Assembly: GCA_026874595.1 (NCBI GenBank)
Contig: CM049309.1
Span: 1,152,076-1,216,075 of the forward strand
Source of the DNA: Sipunculus nudus
Lineage: Eukaryota > Annelida > Sipuncula > Golfingiida > Sipunculidae
Direction: 5' to 3'
DNA: 64,000 nt
Part shown: piece by piece, positions 1 to 11,000 of the stretch
How positions within the stretch are numbered: position 1 is the stretch's first letter
Layout: each line of letters opens with the position of its first letter
Translations under genes and position numbers: made by a program
The notes under the pieces: generated by a model
The model's database searches: none
What the model was told of the DNA's origin: nothing
The model's input: the letters and a program-made list of their open reading frames with translations, nothing else

Positions 1-3000
1 TTGTGTCACCAACAGACAGTGTCACCAACAGGCCTGTCCTTTCTTACTCATTTGCAGACAGTATCACCAACAGACAGTGTCACCAACAGGCCTGTCCTTT
101 CTTACTCATTTAGAAGACAGTGTCACCAACAGACAGTGTCATCAACAGGCCTGTCCTATCTTACTCATTCAGCAGACAGTGTCACCAACAGACAGTGTCA
201 CCAACAGGCCTGTCCTTTCATACTCATTCAGCAGACAGTGTCACCAACAGACAGTGTCACCAACAGACAGTGTCACCAACAGGCCTATCCTTTCGTACTC
301 ATTCAGCAGACAGTGTCACCAACAGACAGTGTCACCAACAGGCCTGTCCTTTCTTACTCATTTAGCAGATAGTGTCACCAACAGACAGTGTCACCAACAG
401 GCCTGTCCTTTCTTATTGATTCAGCAGACAGGGTCACCAACAGACAGTTTCACCAACAGGCCTATCCTTTCGTACTCATTCAGCAGACAGTGTCACCAAC
501 AGACAGTGTCACCAACAGGCCTGTCCTTTCTTACTCATTTAGCAGATAGTGTCACCAACAGACAGTGTCACCAACAGGCCTGTCCTTTCTTACCCATTCA
601 GCAGACAGTGTCACCAACAGACAGTGGCACCAACAGGCCTGTCCTATCTTACTCATTTAGCAGACAGTGTCATCAACAGACAGTGTCACCAACAGGCCTG
701 TCCTTTCTTACTCATTTAGCAGACAGTGTCACCAACAGACAGTGTCACCAACAGGCCTGTCCTTTCTTACTCATTTAGCAGACAGTGTCACCAACAGACA
801 GTGTCACCAACAGGCCTGTCCTTTCTTACTCATTTAGCAGACAGTGTCACAAACAGACAGTGTCACCAACAGGCCTGTCCTTTCTTACTCATTTAGCAGA
901 CAATGTCACCAACAGACAGTGTCACCAACAGGCCTGTCCTTTTTTATTCATTCAGCAGACAGTGTCACCAACAGGCCTGTCCTTTCTTACTCATTCAGCA
1001 GACAGTGTCACCAACAGACAGTGTCACCATCAGGCCTGTCCTTTCTTACTCATTTAGCAGACAGTGTTACCAACAGACAGTGTCACCAACAGGCCTGTCC
1101 TTCTTACTCATTTAGCTGACAGTGTCACCAACAGACAGTGTCACCAACAGGCCTGTCCTTTCTTACTCATTTAGCAGACAGTGTCACAAACAGACAGTGT
1201 CACCAACAGGCCTGTCCTTTCTTACTCATTTAGCAGACAGTGTCACCAACAGACACTGTCACCAACAGGCCTGTCCTTTTTTACTCATTCAGCAGACAGT
1301 GTCACCAACAGGCCTGTCCATTCTTACTCATTCAGCAGACAGTGTCACCAACAGACAGTGTCACCAACAGGCCTGTCCTTTCTTACTCATTTAGCAGACA
1401 GTGTCACCAACAGACAGTGTCACCAACAGGCCTGACCTTTCTTTCTCATTCAGCAGACAGTGTCACCAACAGACAGTGTCACCAACAGGCCTGTCCTTTC
1501 ATACTCATTCAGCAGACAGTGTCACCAACAGACAGTGTCACCAACAGGCCTGTCCTTTCTTACTCATTTAGCAGACAGTGTCACCAACAGACACTGTCAC
1601 CAACAGGCCTGTCCTTTCATACTCATTCAGCAGACAGTGTCACCAACAGACTGTGTCACCAACAGGCCTGTCCTTTCTTACTCATTTGCAGACAGTATCA
1701 CCAACAGACAGTGTCACCAACAGGCCTGTCCTTTCTTACTCATTTAGAAGACAGTGTCACCAACAGACAGTGTCATCAACAGGCCTGTCCTATCTTACTC
1801 ATTCAGCAGACAGTGTCACCAACAGACAGTGTCACCAACAGGCCTGTCCTTTCTTACTCATTTAGCAGACAGTGTCATCAACAGACAGTGTCACCAACAG
1901 GCCTGTCCTTTCTTACACATTTAGCAGACAGTGTCACCAACAGACAGTGTCACCAACAGGCCTGTCCTTTCTTACTCATTCAGCAGACAGTGTCACCAAC
2001 AGACAGTGTCACCAACAGGCCTGTCCTTTCTTACTCATTTAGCAGACAGTGTCACCGATCAGTGTCACCAACAGGCCTGTCCTTTCTTACTCATTTGCAG
2101 ACAGTGTCACCAACAGACAGTGTCACCAACAGGCCTATCCTTTCATACTCATTCAGCAGACAGTGTCACCAACAGACAGTGTCACCAACAGGCCTGTCCT
2201 TTCTTACTTATTCAGCAGACAGTGTCACCAACAGACAGTGTCACCAACAGGCCTGTCCTTTCTTACTCATTTAGCGACAGTGTCACCAACAGACAATGTC
2301 ACCAACAGGCCTGTCCTTTCTTACTCATTTAGCAGACAGTGTCACCAACAGACAGTGTCACCAACAGGCCTGTCCTTTCATACTCATTCAGCAGACAGTG
2401 TCACCAACAGACAGTGTCACCAACAGACAGTGTCACCAACAGGCCTATCCTTTCGTACTCATTCAGCAGACAGTGTCACCAACAGACAGTGTCACCAACA
2501 GGCCTGTCCTTTCTTACTCATTTAGCAGATAGTGTCACCAACAGACAGTGTCACCAACAGGCCTGTCCTTTCTTATTGATTCAGCAGACAGGGTCACCAA
2601 CAGACAGTTTCACCAACAGGCCTGTCCTTTCTTACTCATTTAGCAGACAGTGTCACCAACAGACAGTGTCACCAACAGGCCTGTCCTTTCTTACCCATTC
2701 AGCAGACAGTGTCACCAACAGACAGTGGCACCAACAGGCCTGTCCTATCTTACTCATTTAGCAGACAGTGTCATCAACAGACAGTGTCACCAACAGGCCT
2801 GTCCTTTCTTACTCATTTAGCAGACAGTGTCACCAACAGACAGTGTCACCAACAGGCCTGTCCTTTCTTACTCATTTAGCAGACAGTGTCACCAACAGAC
2901 AGTGTCACCAACAGGCCTGTCCTTTCTTACTCATTTAGCAGACAGTGTCACAAACAGACAGTGTCACCAACAGGCCTGTCCTTTCTTACTCATTTAGCAG

Positions 3001-5391
3001 ACAGTGTCACCAACAGACAGTGTCACCAACAGGCCTGTCCTTTTTTATTCATTCAGCAGACAGTGTCACCAACAGGCCTGTCCATTCTTACTCATTTAGC
3101 AGACAGTGTCACAAACAGACAGTGTCACCAACAGGCCTGTCCTTTCTTACTCATTTAGCAGACAGTGTCACCAACAGACACTGTCACCAACAGGCCTGTC
3201 CTTTTTTACTCATTCAGCAGACAGTGTCACCAACAGGCCTGTCCATTCTTACTCATTTAGCAGACAGTGTCACCAACAGACAGTGTCGCCAACAGGCCTG
3301 TCCTTTCTTACTCATTTAGCAGACAGTGTCACCAACAGACAGTGTCGCCAACAGGCCTGTCCTTTCTTTCTCATTCAGCAGACAGTGTCACCAACAGACA
3401 GTGTCACCAACAGGCCTGTCCTTTCTTATTGATTCAGCAGACAGGGTCACCAACAGACAGTTTCACCAACAGGCCTATCCTTTCGTACTCATTCAGCAGA
3501 CAGTGTCACCAACAGACAGTGTCACCAACAGGCCTGTCCTTTCTTACTCATTTAGCAGATAGTGTCACCAACAGACAGTGTCACCAACAGGCCTGTCCTT
3601 TCTTACCCATTCAGCAGACAGTGTCACCAACAGACAGTGTCACCAACAGGCCTATCCTTTCATACTCATTCAGCAGACAGTGTCACCAACAGACAGTGTC
3701 ACCAACAGGCCTGTCCTTTCTTACTCATTCAGCAGACAGTGTCACCAACAGACAGTGTCACCAACAGGCCTGTCCTTTCTTACTCATTTAGCGACAGTGT
3801 CACCAACAGACAGTGTCACCAACAGGCCTGTCCTTTCTTACTCATTTAGCAGACAGTGTCACCAACAGACAGTGTCACCAACAGGCCTGTCCTTTCATAC
3901 TCATTCAGCAGACAGTGTCACCAACAGACAGTGTCACCAACAGACAGTGTCACCAACAGGCCTATCCTTTCGTACTCATTCAGCAGACAGTGTCACCAAC
4001 AGACAGTGTCACCAACAGGCCTGTCCTTTCTTACTCATTTAGCAGATAGTGTCACCAACAGACAGTGTCACCAACAGGCCTGTCCTTTCTTATTGATTCA
4101 GCAGACAGGGTCACCAACAGACAGTTTCACCAACAGGCCTGTCCTTTCTTACTCATTTAGCAGACAGTGTCACCAACAGACAGTGTCACCAACAGGCCTG
4201 TCCTTTCTTACCCATTCAGCAGACAGTGTCACCAACAGACAGTGGCACCAACAGGCCTGTCCTATCTTACTCATTTAGCAGACAGTGTCATCAACAGACA
4301 GTGTCACCAACAGGCCTGTCCTTTCTTACTCATTTAGCAGACAGTGTCACCAACAGACAGTGTCACCAACAGGCCTGTCCTTTCTTACTCATTTAGCAGA
4401 CAGTGTCACCAACAGACAGTGTCACCAACAGGCCTGTCCTTTCTTACTCATTTAGCAGACAGTGTCACAAACAGACAGTGTCACCAACAGGCCTGTCCTT
4501 TCTTACTCATTTAGCAGACAGTGTCACCAACAGACAGTGTCACCAACAGGCCTGTCCTTTTTTATTCATTCAGCAGACAGTGTCACCAACAGGCCTGTCC
4601 TTTCTTACTCATTCAGCAGACAGTGTCACCAACAGACAGTGTCACCATCAGGCCTGTCCTTTCTTACTCATTTAGCAGACAGTGTTACCAACAGACAGTG
4701 TCACCAACAGGCCTGTCCTTCTTACTCATTTAGCTGACAGTGTCACCAACAGACAGTGTCACCAACAGGCCTGTCCTTTCTTACTCATTTAGCAGACAGT
4801 GTCACAAACAGACAGTGTCACCAACAGGCCTGTCCTTTCTTACTCATTTAGCAGACAGTGTCACCAACAGACACTGTCACCAACAGGCCTGTCCTTTTTT
4901 ACTCATTCAGCAGACAGTGTCACCAACAGGCCTGTCCATTCTTACTCATTTAGCAGACAGTGTCACCAACAGACAGTGTCGCCAACAGGCCTGTCCTTTC
5001 TTTCTCATTCAGCAGACAGTGTCACCAACAGACAGTGTCACCAACAGGCCTGTCCTTTCATACTCATTCAGCAGACAGTGTCACCAACAGACAGTGTCAC
5101 CAACAGGCCTGTCCTTTCATACTCATTCAGCAGACAGTGTCACCAACAGACTGTGTCACCAACAGGCCTGTCCTTTCTTACTCATTTATCAGACAGTGTC
5201 ACCAACAGACAGTGTCACCAACAGGCCTGTCCTTTCATACTCATTCAGCAGACAGTGTCACCAACAGACCTATCCTTTCGTACTCATTCAGCAGACAGTG
5301 TCACCAACAGACAGTGTCACCAACAGGCCTGTCCTTTCTTACTCATTTAGCAGATAGTGTCACCAACAGACAGTGTCACCAACAACTGAGC
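1..5391 (+). repeat. 59-bp satellite array, about 90 units
   Basis: The whole stretch is a tandem array with a 59-bp unit. Each unit is two copies of a 16-mer (GACAGTGTCACCAACA) plus a 27-bp pyrimidine-rich spacer containing TTTCTTACTCATTTAG. Some units carry one or three copies of the 16-mer. Higher-order periods are visible: 2339-2761 recurs at 3856-4278 and 2886 recurs at 4403 (1517 bp), and 785-1119 recurs at 4403-4737 (3618 bp). The array runs off the left edge and ends in a truncated unit at 5391. It lies in an intron of the + strand gene whose last exon is at 5621. The open frames in it, up to 344 codons, are repeats of the unit and are not taken as genes. Confidence 0.97.
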
Positions 5392-5473
5392 TAAAAATAA
5401 ACCTCCATTCATACTCCCAATCTTTGCATAGGTTCGCATTAGGCCTGTAGGCCTTGTTATGAAGATAGACATA

Positions 5474-5620
5474 ATCCCCCATGTAGTAATGTACCATTTC
5501 ATTTTCTCCTGATTATTATGACATCATACCCAAATGTAGTAATGTGTCATTTAATTTTCTCCTGATTATTATGACATCATACCCCCATGCAGTAATGTAT
5601 CATTTAATTTTCACCTTTAG
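5474..5620 (+). repeat. 53-bp triplicated repeat ending at a 3' splice site
   Basis: Three copies of a 53-bp unit, marked by ATG(T/C)AGTAATG at 5481, 5534 and 5587, run up to the exon at 5621. The first two continue as TTTTCTCCTGATTATTATG. The third diverges after CATTTAATTTTC and ends as the splice acceptor TTTTCACCTTTAG. The splice site is therefore the last part of the last unit. Confidence 0.85.
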
Positions 5621-5800
5621 CCGACGAGTTTGGGTGCCACCAGCCTGGACACCGCTGACCTCAATCACCTGGCCCAGGACTACCCCAGCCAGGTGGATGT
5701 GAACGACTTGATGGATGTCCAGTCTGTGGTCAGCTCTAACAGCGTTATGAGCTTCATCGACTGGGACCAGGTGGACCAGCTCATTGCTGATGTTAATTAG
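5621..5800 (+). CDS. Last coding exon of an unrecognised + strand gene
   Basis: After a good acceptor (TTTTCACCTTTAG) 60 codons are open in one frame to TAG at 5798-5800. The other two frames close early. Base composition changes sharply from the AT-rich flanks to GC-richer coding sequence. The 59-residue tail is acidic and hydrophobic, with TADLNHLAQDYPSQVDVNDL followed by a serine/valine stretch and ending MSFIDWDQVDQLIADVN. That composition resembles a short transcriptional activation tail, but this is inference only. I do not recognise the family and give no function. Upstream exons lie beyond the left edge. An open frame on the opposite strand here (5600-5812) is a shadow. Confidence 0.75.
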   Translation, partial: PTSLGATSLDTADLNHLAQDYPSQVDVNDLMDVQSVVSSNSVMSFIDWDQVDQLIADVN

Positions 5801-5992
5801 TCGTGTCCCCATACATTGTGATATTTAAAATGTTATTATGTTACATAATTTTTTAATGCTTTCTGTAAAAACAGAAGACCAAAGACAATTATTATGATAC
5901 CACAAGAAAGGATAAGTCGCTGGTTTCAACTTTATAACCTGCAAACTACTTTGGCAACCAGGCAAAATTCTTTGTACATATTAAAACTACAG

Positions 5993-6006
5993 GTTACCAT
6001 GGCAAC
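5993..6006. promoter_or_regulatory. RFX X-box-like palindrome 1
   Basis: GTTACCATGGCAAC fits the RFX X-box consensus GTNRCC-NN-RGYAAC at every fixed position. It lies about 190 bp after the stop codon of the + strand gene. The match is seen; function is not shown. Confidence 0.4.
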
Positions 6007-6024
6007 ATGGCGTTAAAACTACAG

Positions 6025-6038
6025 GTTACCATGGCAAC
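6025..6038. promoter_or_regulatory. RFX X-box-like palindrome 2
   Basis: Identical GTTACCATGGCAAC, 32 bp after the first. The flanks are also duplicated, so copies 1 and 2 arose by one tandem duplication. Confidence 0.4.
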
Positions 6039-6106
6039 ATGGTGATTAAATGTATATTCTATATTTTTTGATAACCATGATCACCAAAGTGGGTCCTATG
6101 TGTCAG

Positions 6107-6120
6107 GTAACCATGGCAAC
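6107..6120. promoter_or_regulatory. RFX X-box-like palindrome 3
   Basis: GTAACCATGGCAAC also fits the X-box consensus. Its flanks differ from copies 1 and 2, so it is either independent or an older duplicate. A weaker related sequence, ATAACCATGATCACC, is at about 6071. Confidence 0.4.
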
Positions 6121-7060
6121 CTGTGTGCCATATGTGATTATCTCTTGTTTGACATATCAATGTGTGTAACAGTTAAGTGTCATAAATGCAATGGTGGTAG
6201 ACGGCACTATAGTTATTAATTATTTTTCAATCATACCATATTAATTATGGTAATGCATATTAAAACAGATTAATCATAGTGGCAAATAGTCTGCTGAAGT
6301 AAAAAGTCATATTCCATTTGTCGAAATAATTTTTAACATAGATTTTTATAATTGACAGACCAGAAATAATTCTATTGATATTCCCATGTATACCAAATAT
6401 TTGTAGAACACAAATGGCATTTACTTGTATGACAACCTGAAAGAGACCAGTGTACCATGTGTATTGTGCTTTGGGTTTTGTGTTAAAGATACTGTTTTCC
6501 TTTGACTGATATTATTTACTTACATGATGGTGAATATTACTTTTTTCATGTATATCTATTTGATTTCACATGAACTAGTGTGTGATATTGTTTAAAAAGT
6601 AAATTATGAAAGCAGTATATGAGGCTGCTGTATTTATCCATGTATATAGCCGTCATGAAGCCTTAAACATCCGTCCAGGTTTTTTTTCTCAGTAAAAATG
6701 TTAATCAGGTTAATATTAATTATTATGCAAGAGTATTAATTAAAATCCAGCTGTTCTTTTACATCCTTAATTTAAAATCCTCCCTCCCCCAGAACGATTA
6801 TTACTACCTGAATTGTATTTATATTTCATTTACATATAATGCATACCAAATGTACACCTAGGAATTACATGTTCTCTTACACTGTTAAATGTTTTATTTA
6901 CTTTTTTTTGCACATATCAAGCTGAGCTTGTACAGCTGGGAGAGAAATGTAGTTCTAGTCAGGTTTAATACTGTTACTGGGAAATCCATTGTTGCCAAGT
7001 GTATCTGAATGGACAGCTGTCAATGTTTGATATAGGATTACAATAAAAGTGGGTTTCATC

Positions 7061-7908
7061 TGGTTGAATATCAGGTTTGATAACAAGAGGTGGGAGGTGA
7101 CTGAAGTCTTTGGATGTCCAAACATCAATTATTTTAATTACATCACTGTTCCATCTCACTCGTGACACCTGCCAACACAAACTAACACTGAGTATTTGGG
7201 TCCATCACATTGACAAGGTAGATCAATTTTGTTATATATTAAAAAATAAAAAATGATAAAAGTTTACATTATTTTTAGTAGTGAGTTTCCTGTTTGGAGG
7301 GACTGCCTTTTATTGAATTGTATGACACTGCATGATAAGAGTTTAGGAGAACACCCTATATATTAATCACATCCACAACCAATCGGGTAGGAAAACAAAA
7401 GAAAAGACCTCTTCTTAAATAATTTTTATAGTTGGCATGTACCTATGAACATTCAGAGGAAATTTTGTTTTCATGACCCTCAGATTTGATACTTATACCA
7501 ATAATCATGTACATGCAATTCTCTGTATTTGTACTGAATATGCAAAAAAATCTGGTTGCTGAAGAATTTAATTCTGTCACTATTAACACTGATAATATCA
7601 CCAAACATGCACTTTATTTAGCAACTCCACTTATTTCTTGTAATATTATTATTGTTTTATCAAAATCATTTGTGAAAAGTGCTTCAATTTTACACCCATT
7701 TTCTGGTCAAATGAAATGCACTGACTTATGACATATTCCTTAGCTTTCTGATTAAAAAATCAGTTTAATTTAATCAAATCAAAGAGCCTCTCTCCTTTTC
7801 AAAAGTAGGTGTACACAGCAGATCTTCAGGTTTTATAAGGCTGAACGAAGTTTGCACAAAACCCTGCACAAGTAGTTCAGCTGACAACCACAAAGTGATG
7901 TGTAATCA
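7061..7908. other. Space between two convergent genes, including the probable WDR36 3' UTR
   Basis: AT-rich sequence with no supported gene. The part next to 7909 is expected to be the WDR36 3' UTR. Open frames here (for example 7486-7731 on +) are short, AT-driven and without recognisable motifs. Confidence 0.5.
7613..7618 (-). other. Candidate polyadenylation signal of WDR36
   Basis: AATAAA on the minus strand about 290 bases after the WDR36 stop. A nearer ATTAAA variant lies at 7764-7769. Either could be used; the choice is inference. Confidence 0.3.
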
Positions 7909-8058
7909 TCACAAGGTGGCGCTCTTGAAGAAGTTGATGAGACAAAGGCTCTGGTTAAACATATGCTCTAAACTGGTCCAAGCCTTAGCCTGGCTGTCCT
8001 GTATGGCTTCAGCTGCTGCCTGCAGTGATGGCTCTGAAGATATCACATTTCCATGCAG
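7909..8058 (-). CDS. WDR36: WDR36 last coding exon (j)
   Basis: Acceptor GTTTCAG precedes CTG at 8058, phase 0, and the frame runs 49 codons to TGA at 7911-7909. The tail ends NQSLCLINFFKSATL, matching the conserved WDR36 end in which a (N)QSxCxLxxxKSALL-like motif closes the Utp21 domain. The residues are helix-like, with an alanine-rich SLQAAAEAIQDSQAKAWTSL segment. It completes the C-terminal domain begun in exon f. Confidence 0.95.
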   Translation of the reverse strand: MHGNVISSEPSLQAAAEAIQDSQAKAWTSLEHMFNQSLCLINFFKSATL

Positions 8059-11000
8059 CTGAAACAAATAAATACAACTAGTTATCACAGATTATACGGA
8101 GAGACAGGTTTACCATGACTACATGTGAAGGTCCACAATTGTGTTTCAAAACTTCTTGCTAAATTTGTACATTTTCTTTACTTTAGATACCAAGATGTAT
8201 GTCACATATCCTGAACGTTCTAAAGAGTTTTCAGTTTCAGTTTTCAATACAATAATCATAATTAAGATTCCTCCAAAAACTAAAAATGAACATGATAAAA
8301 TCACACCCCTCTTTTCATCAGAAAATTATCATCTCGGAAATCAAGAGCGAGCTTTATAATCTTTAAGTAGCTTGCGCTCAATCCATGGATACATGTTTAT
8401 CTAAATATGTGTACGTAAGATACCTCATGGATGTATTTACTATATAATGTATCATTAAATCCTTTAACAAGTTAAAACAAGGGACCTGTGGGTCACAGAC
8501 CTCAGCTTAAATTGATTATGAGAATATTTTTATAATGTTCTGACCAAATCCCAGTCAGGAATCTGACCTTTCCAAGGTTTGATCAGGATCCTGATCCATA
8601 ATATCTGGGAGGGACGAAGACCTACTGACCCAATTTTCAGTATGGTAGGAGATTTTTGGGATGCTGAATTTCAGATTCATACGTCGCATGGTTTCAAAAC
8701 TTGCCCAGTTAATGGATGTCCATGACTAAAGCTCCATGACTATAGCTCTGATAACTTATAGTCAGCTGAGCTTAAAACATTCAGGGTATACTTCAAAATC
8801 TATTGAATGAATGGTTTATATTATTTTATATTGTTTTGATCATTCTCTAGCTATGGATTGGTGAGAACAGCTATGGCTTGGAAAATATATGTTAATGTAA
8901 CTTTTGCCATATCTGCTTATATCCCAAAAGAGCATAAAATGCCACATGTTCAACAAGAAACCTATGGATCATTTGGAAATAATTGTATTGTTTTCCGACT
9001 AATCCAGGAAAGCTGAAGTTGTATTGTTTTCCAACTTATCCAGGAAAGCTGAAGTATTGTTTTCGAACGAATCCAGGTCAGCTTAAATTGTATTGTTTTC
9101 CAACTAATCCAGGTCAGCTGAAGTTGTATTCTTTTCCAACTAATCCAGGTCAGCTGAAGTTGTCCGACTAATCCAGGTCAGCTGAAGTTGTCTGACTAAT
9201 CAGAAAAGCTACAGTTGTATTGTTTTCTGGCTAATCCAGGTCAGCTGAAGTTATATTTTTTTCTTACTAATCCAGGTCAGCTGAAGTTATATTTTTTTCT
9301 TACTAATCCAGGTCAGCTGAAGTTGTATTGTTTTCCAACTGATCCAGGTCAGCTGAAGTTGTATTGTTTTCCGGCTAATCCAGGTCAGCTATTATTGTAT
9401 TGTTTTCTAACTAATCCAGGAAAGCTGAAGCTGTATTGTTTACTGACAAATCCAGGAAAGCTGAAGTTGTGTTGTTTTCCGACTAATCCAGGTCAGCTGA
9501 AGTTGTATTGTTTTCTAACTAACCCAGGTCAGCTGAAGTTTTATTGTTTTCTGACTAACCCAGGTCAGCTGAAGTTGTATTCTTTTCCAACTAATCAAGG
9601 TCAGCTGAAGTTGTATTGTTTTCTGACTAATCCAGGAAAGCTGAAGTTGTATTGTTTTCTGACTAATCCAGGAAAGCTGAAGTTGTATTGTTTTCCGACT
9701 AATCCGGGAAAGCTGAAGTTGTATTGTTTTCCGACTAATCCAGGAAAGCTGAAGTTGTATTGTTTTCCAACTAATCCAGGTCAGCTAAAATTGTTTTCCA
9801 ACTAATCCAGGTCAGCTAAAATTGTACTGTTTTCCAACTGATCCAGGTCAGCTGAAGTTGTATTCTTTTCCAACTAATCCAGGTCAGCTTTCCGACTGAT
9901 CCAGGTCAGCTGAAGTTGTATTGTTCTGGCTAATCCAGGTCAGCTGAAGTTGTATTGTTTTCCGGCTAATCCAGGAAAGCTGAAGCTGTATTGTTTTCCG
10001 ACAAATCCAGGAAAGCTGAAGTTGTATTGTTTTCCAACTAATCCAGGTCAGCTGAAGTTGTATTGTTTTCTGACTAATCCAGGTCAGCTGAAGTTGTATT
10101 CTTTTCCAACTAATCCAGGTCAGCTGAAGTTGTATTGTTTTCCGACTAATCCAGGAAAGCTGAAGTTGTATTGTTTTCTGAGTAATCCAGGAAAGCTGAA
10201 GTTGTATTGTTTTCCGACTTATCTGGAAAGCTGAAGTTGTATTGTTTTCCAACTTATCCAGGACAGCTTAAGGATCACTTAGCACAACATAGTTCAGCAC
10301 AGGTTGTGCCATCATGACACAAAATTGACTTGATTCCTCTTCCTTTAAGAAATTGCTTATTATTGTATGAAAGTGAACCTGATAATACAGTGAGCCTTGC
10401 TTTCAGTGACTTCCATGTTAAGCCACCAAAGGTCTATCATTAATGGTCAAAAGTCACAATTTCACCTGCTTTGTATGACCATTTTCTAAACAAACTGACC
10501 ACTTTCCACATATGAGTGATAAATGGTTTTGTTGGTGATCACATTCAGCACTGTGTAGTATTGCCACTTCTCACATGATCTTCATCCTTGTGAGATTCAG
10601 TAAGCAAAAATGGTGACAAACCTACTTAAATGGCCACTAAACAAAATGTAATAATTAATATGTGTAAATTACAATAAAAATAAGTCAGAAGTCTTGACAG
10701 AATGGTACAATAAAAATTAGTCAGAAGTCTTGACAGAATAGTAAAAGTTAACCTTTCCTAGCATATTTTTCCCTATGTACAGTAATGTTTAATGTTAACG
10801 TTGTCTTTATACTCCACATATATCCATCTCTTGTGCCAATGACATGGTTTGAGGAATCTGCATGATGGTCAGACAGTGTTGAAATAATGTGAGATAAAAA
10901 AAAATTAGACAGTGACGAAATAATGTGATATATCTTTTTATGACATAAATACATATATAGCTAAACTTTTCATCACAAACCTTCCATCTTCAAGATATGG

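Larger units (their letters stand above)
5801..7060 (+). other. Probable 3' UTR of the + strand gene
   Basis: AT-rich sequence after the stop at 5800 with no further open frame. A 32-bp duplication (about 5982-6045) contains an RFX-like palindrome, and a third copy of the palindrome lies at 6107. The first clear AATAAA is at 7042-7047, a candidate polyadenylation signal about 1.24 kb after the stop. The true 3' end is uncertain. Confidence 0.45.

Noticed and set aside
1240-2274. 344-codon frame with Ser/Thr/Gln/His-rich repeats
   Set aside because: Arises from the 59-bp satellite; three overlapping frames give the same peptides out of step, as expected from a unit that is not a multiple of three.
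1-5391. Regular repeats resembling a CRISPR array
   Set aside because: There are no unique spacers, the spacer-like part is itself repeated, and the sequence is eukaryotic.
5600-5812. 70-codon minus-strand frame
   Set aside because: Antisense shadow of the + strand last exon, which has the better acceptor, stop and composition.
9215-9805. 196-codon frame with YCFPTNPGQLKL repeats
   Set aside because: Product of a 36-bp unit without stops; both strands give similar frames and there is no splice or start context.
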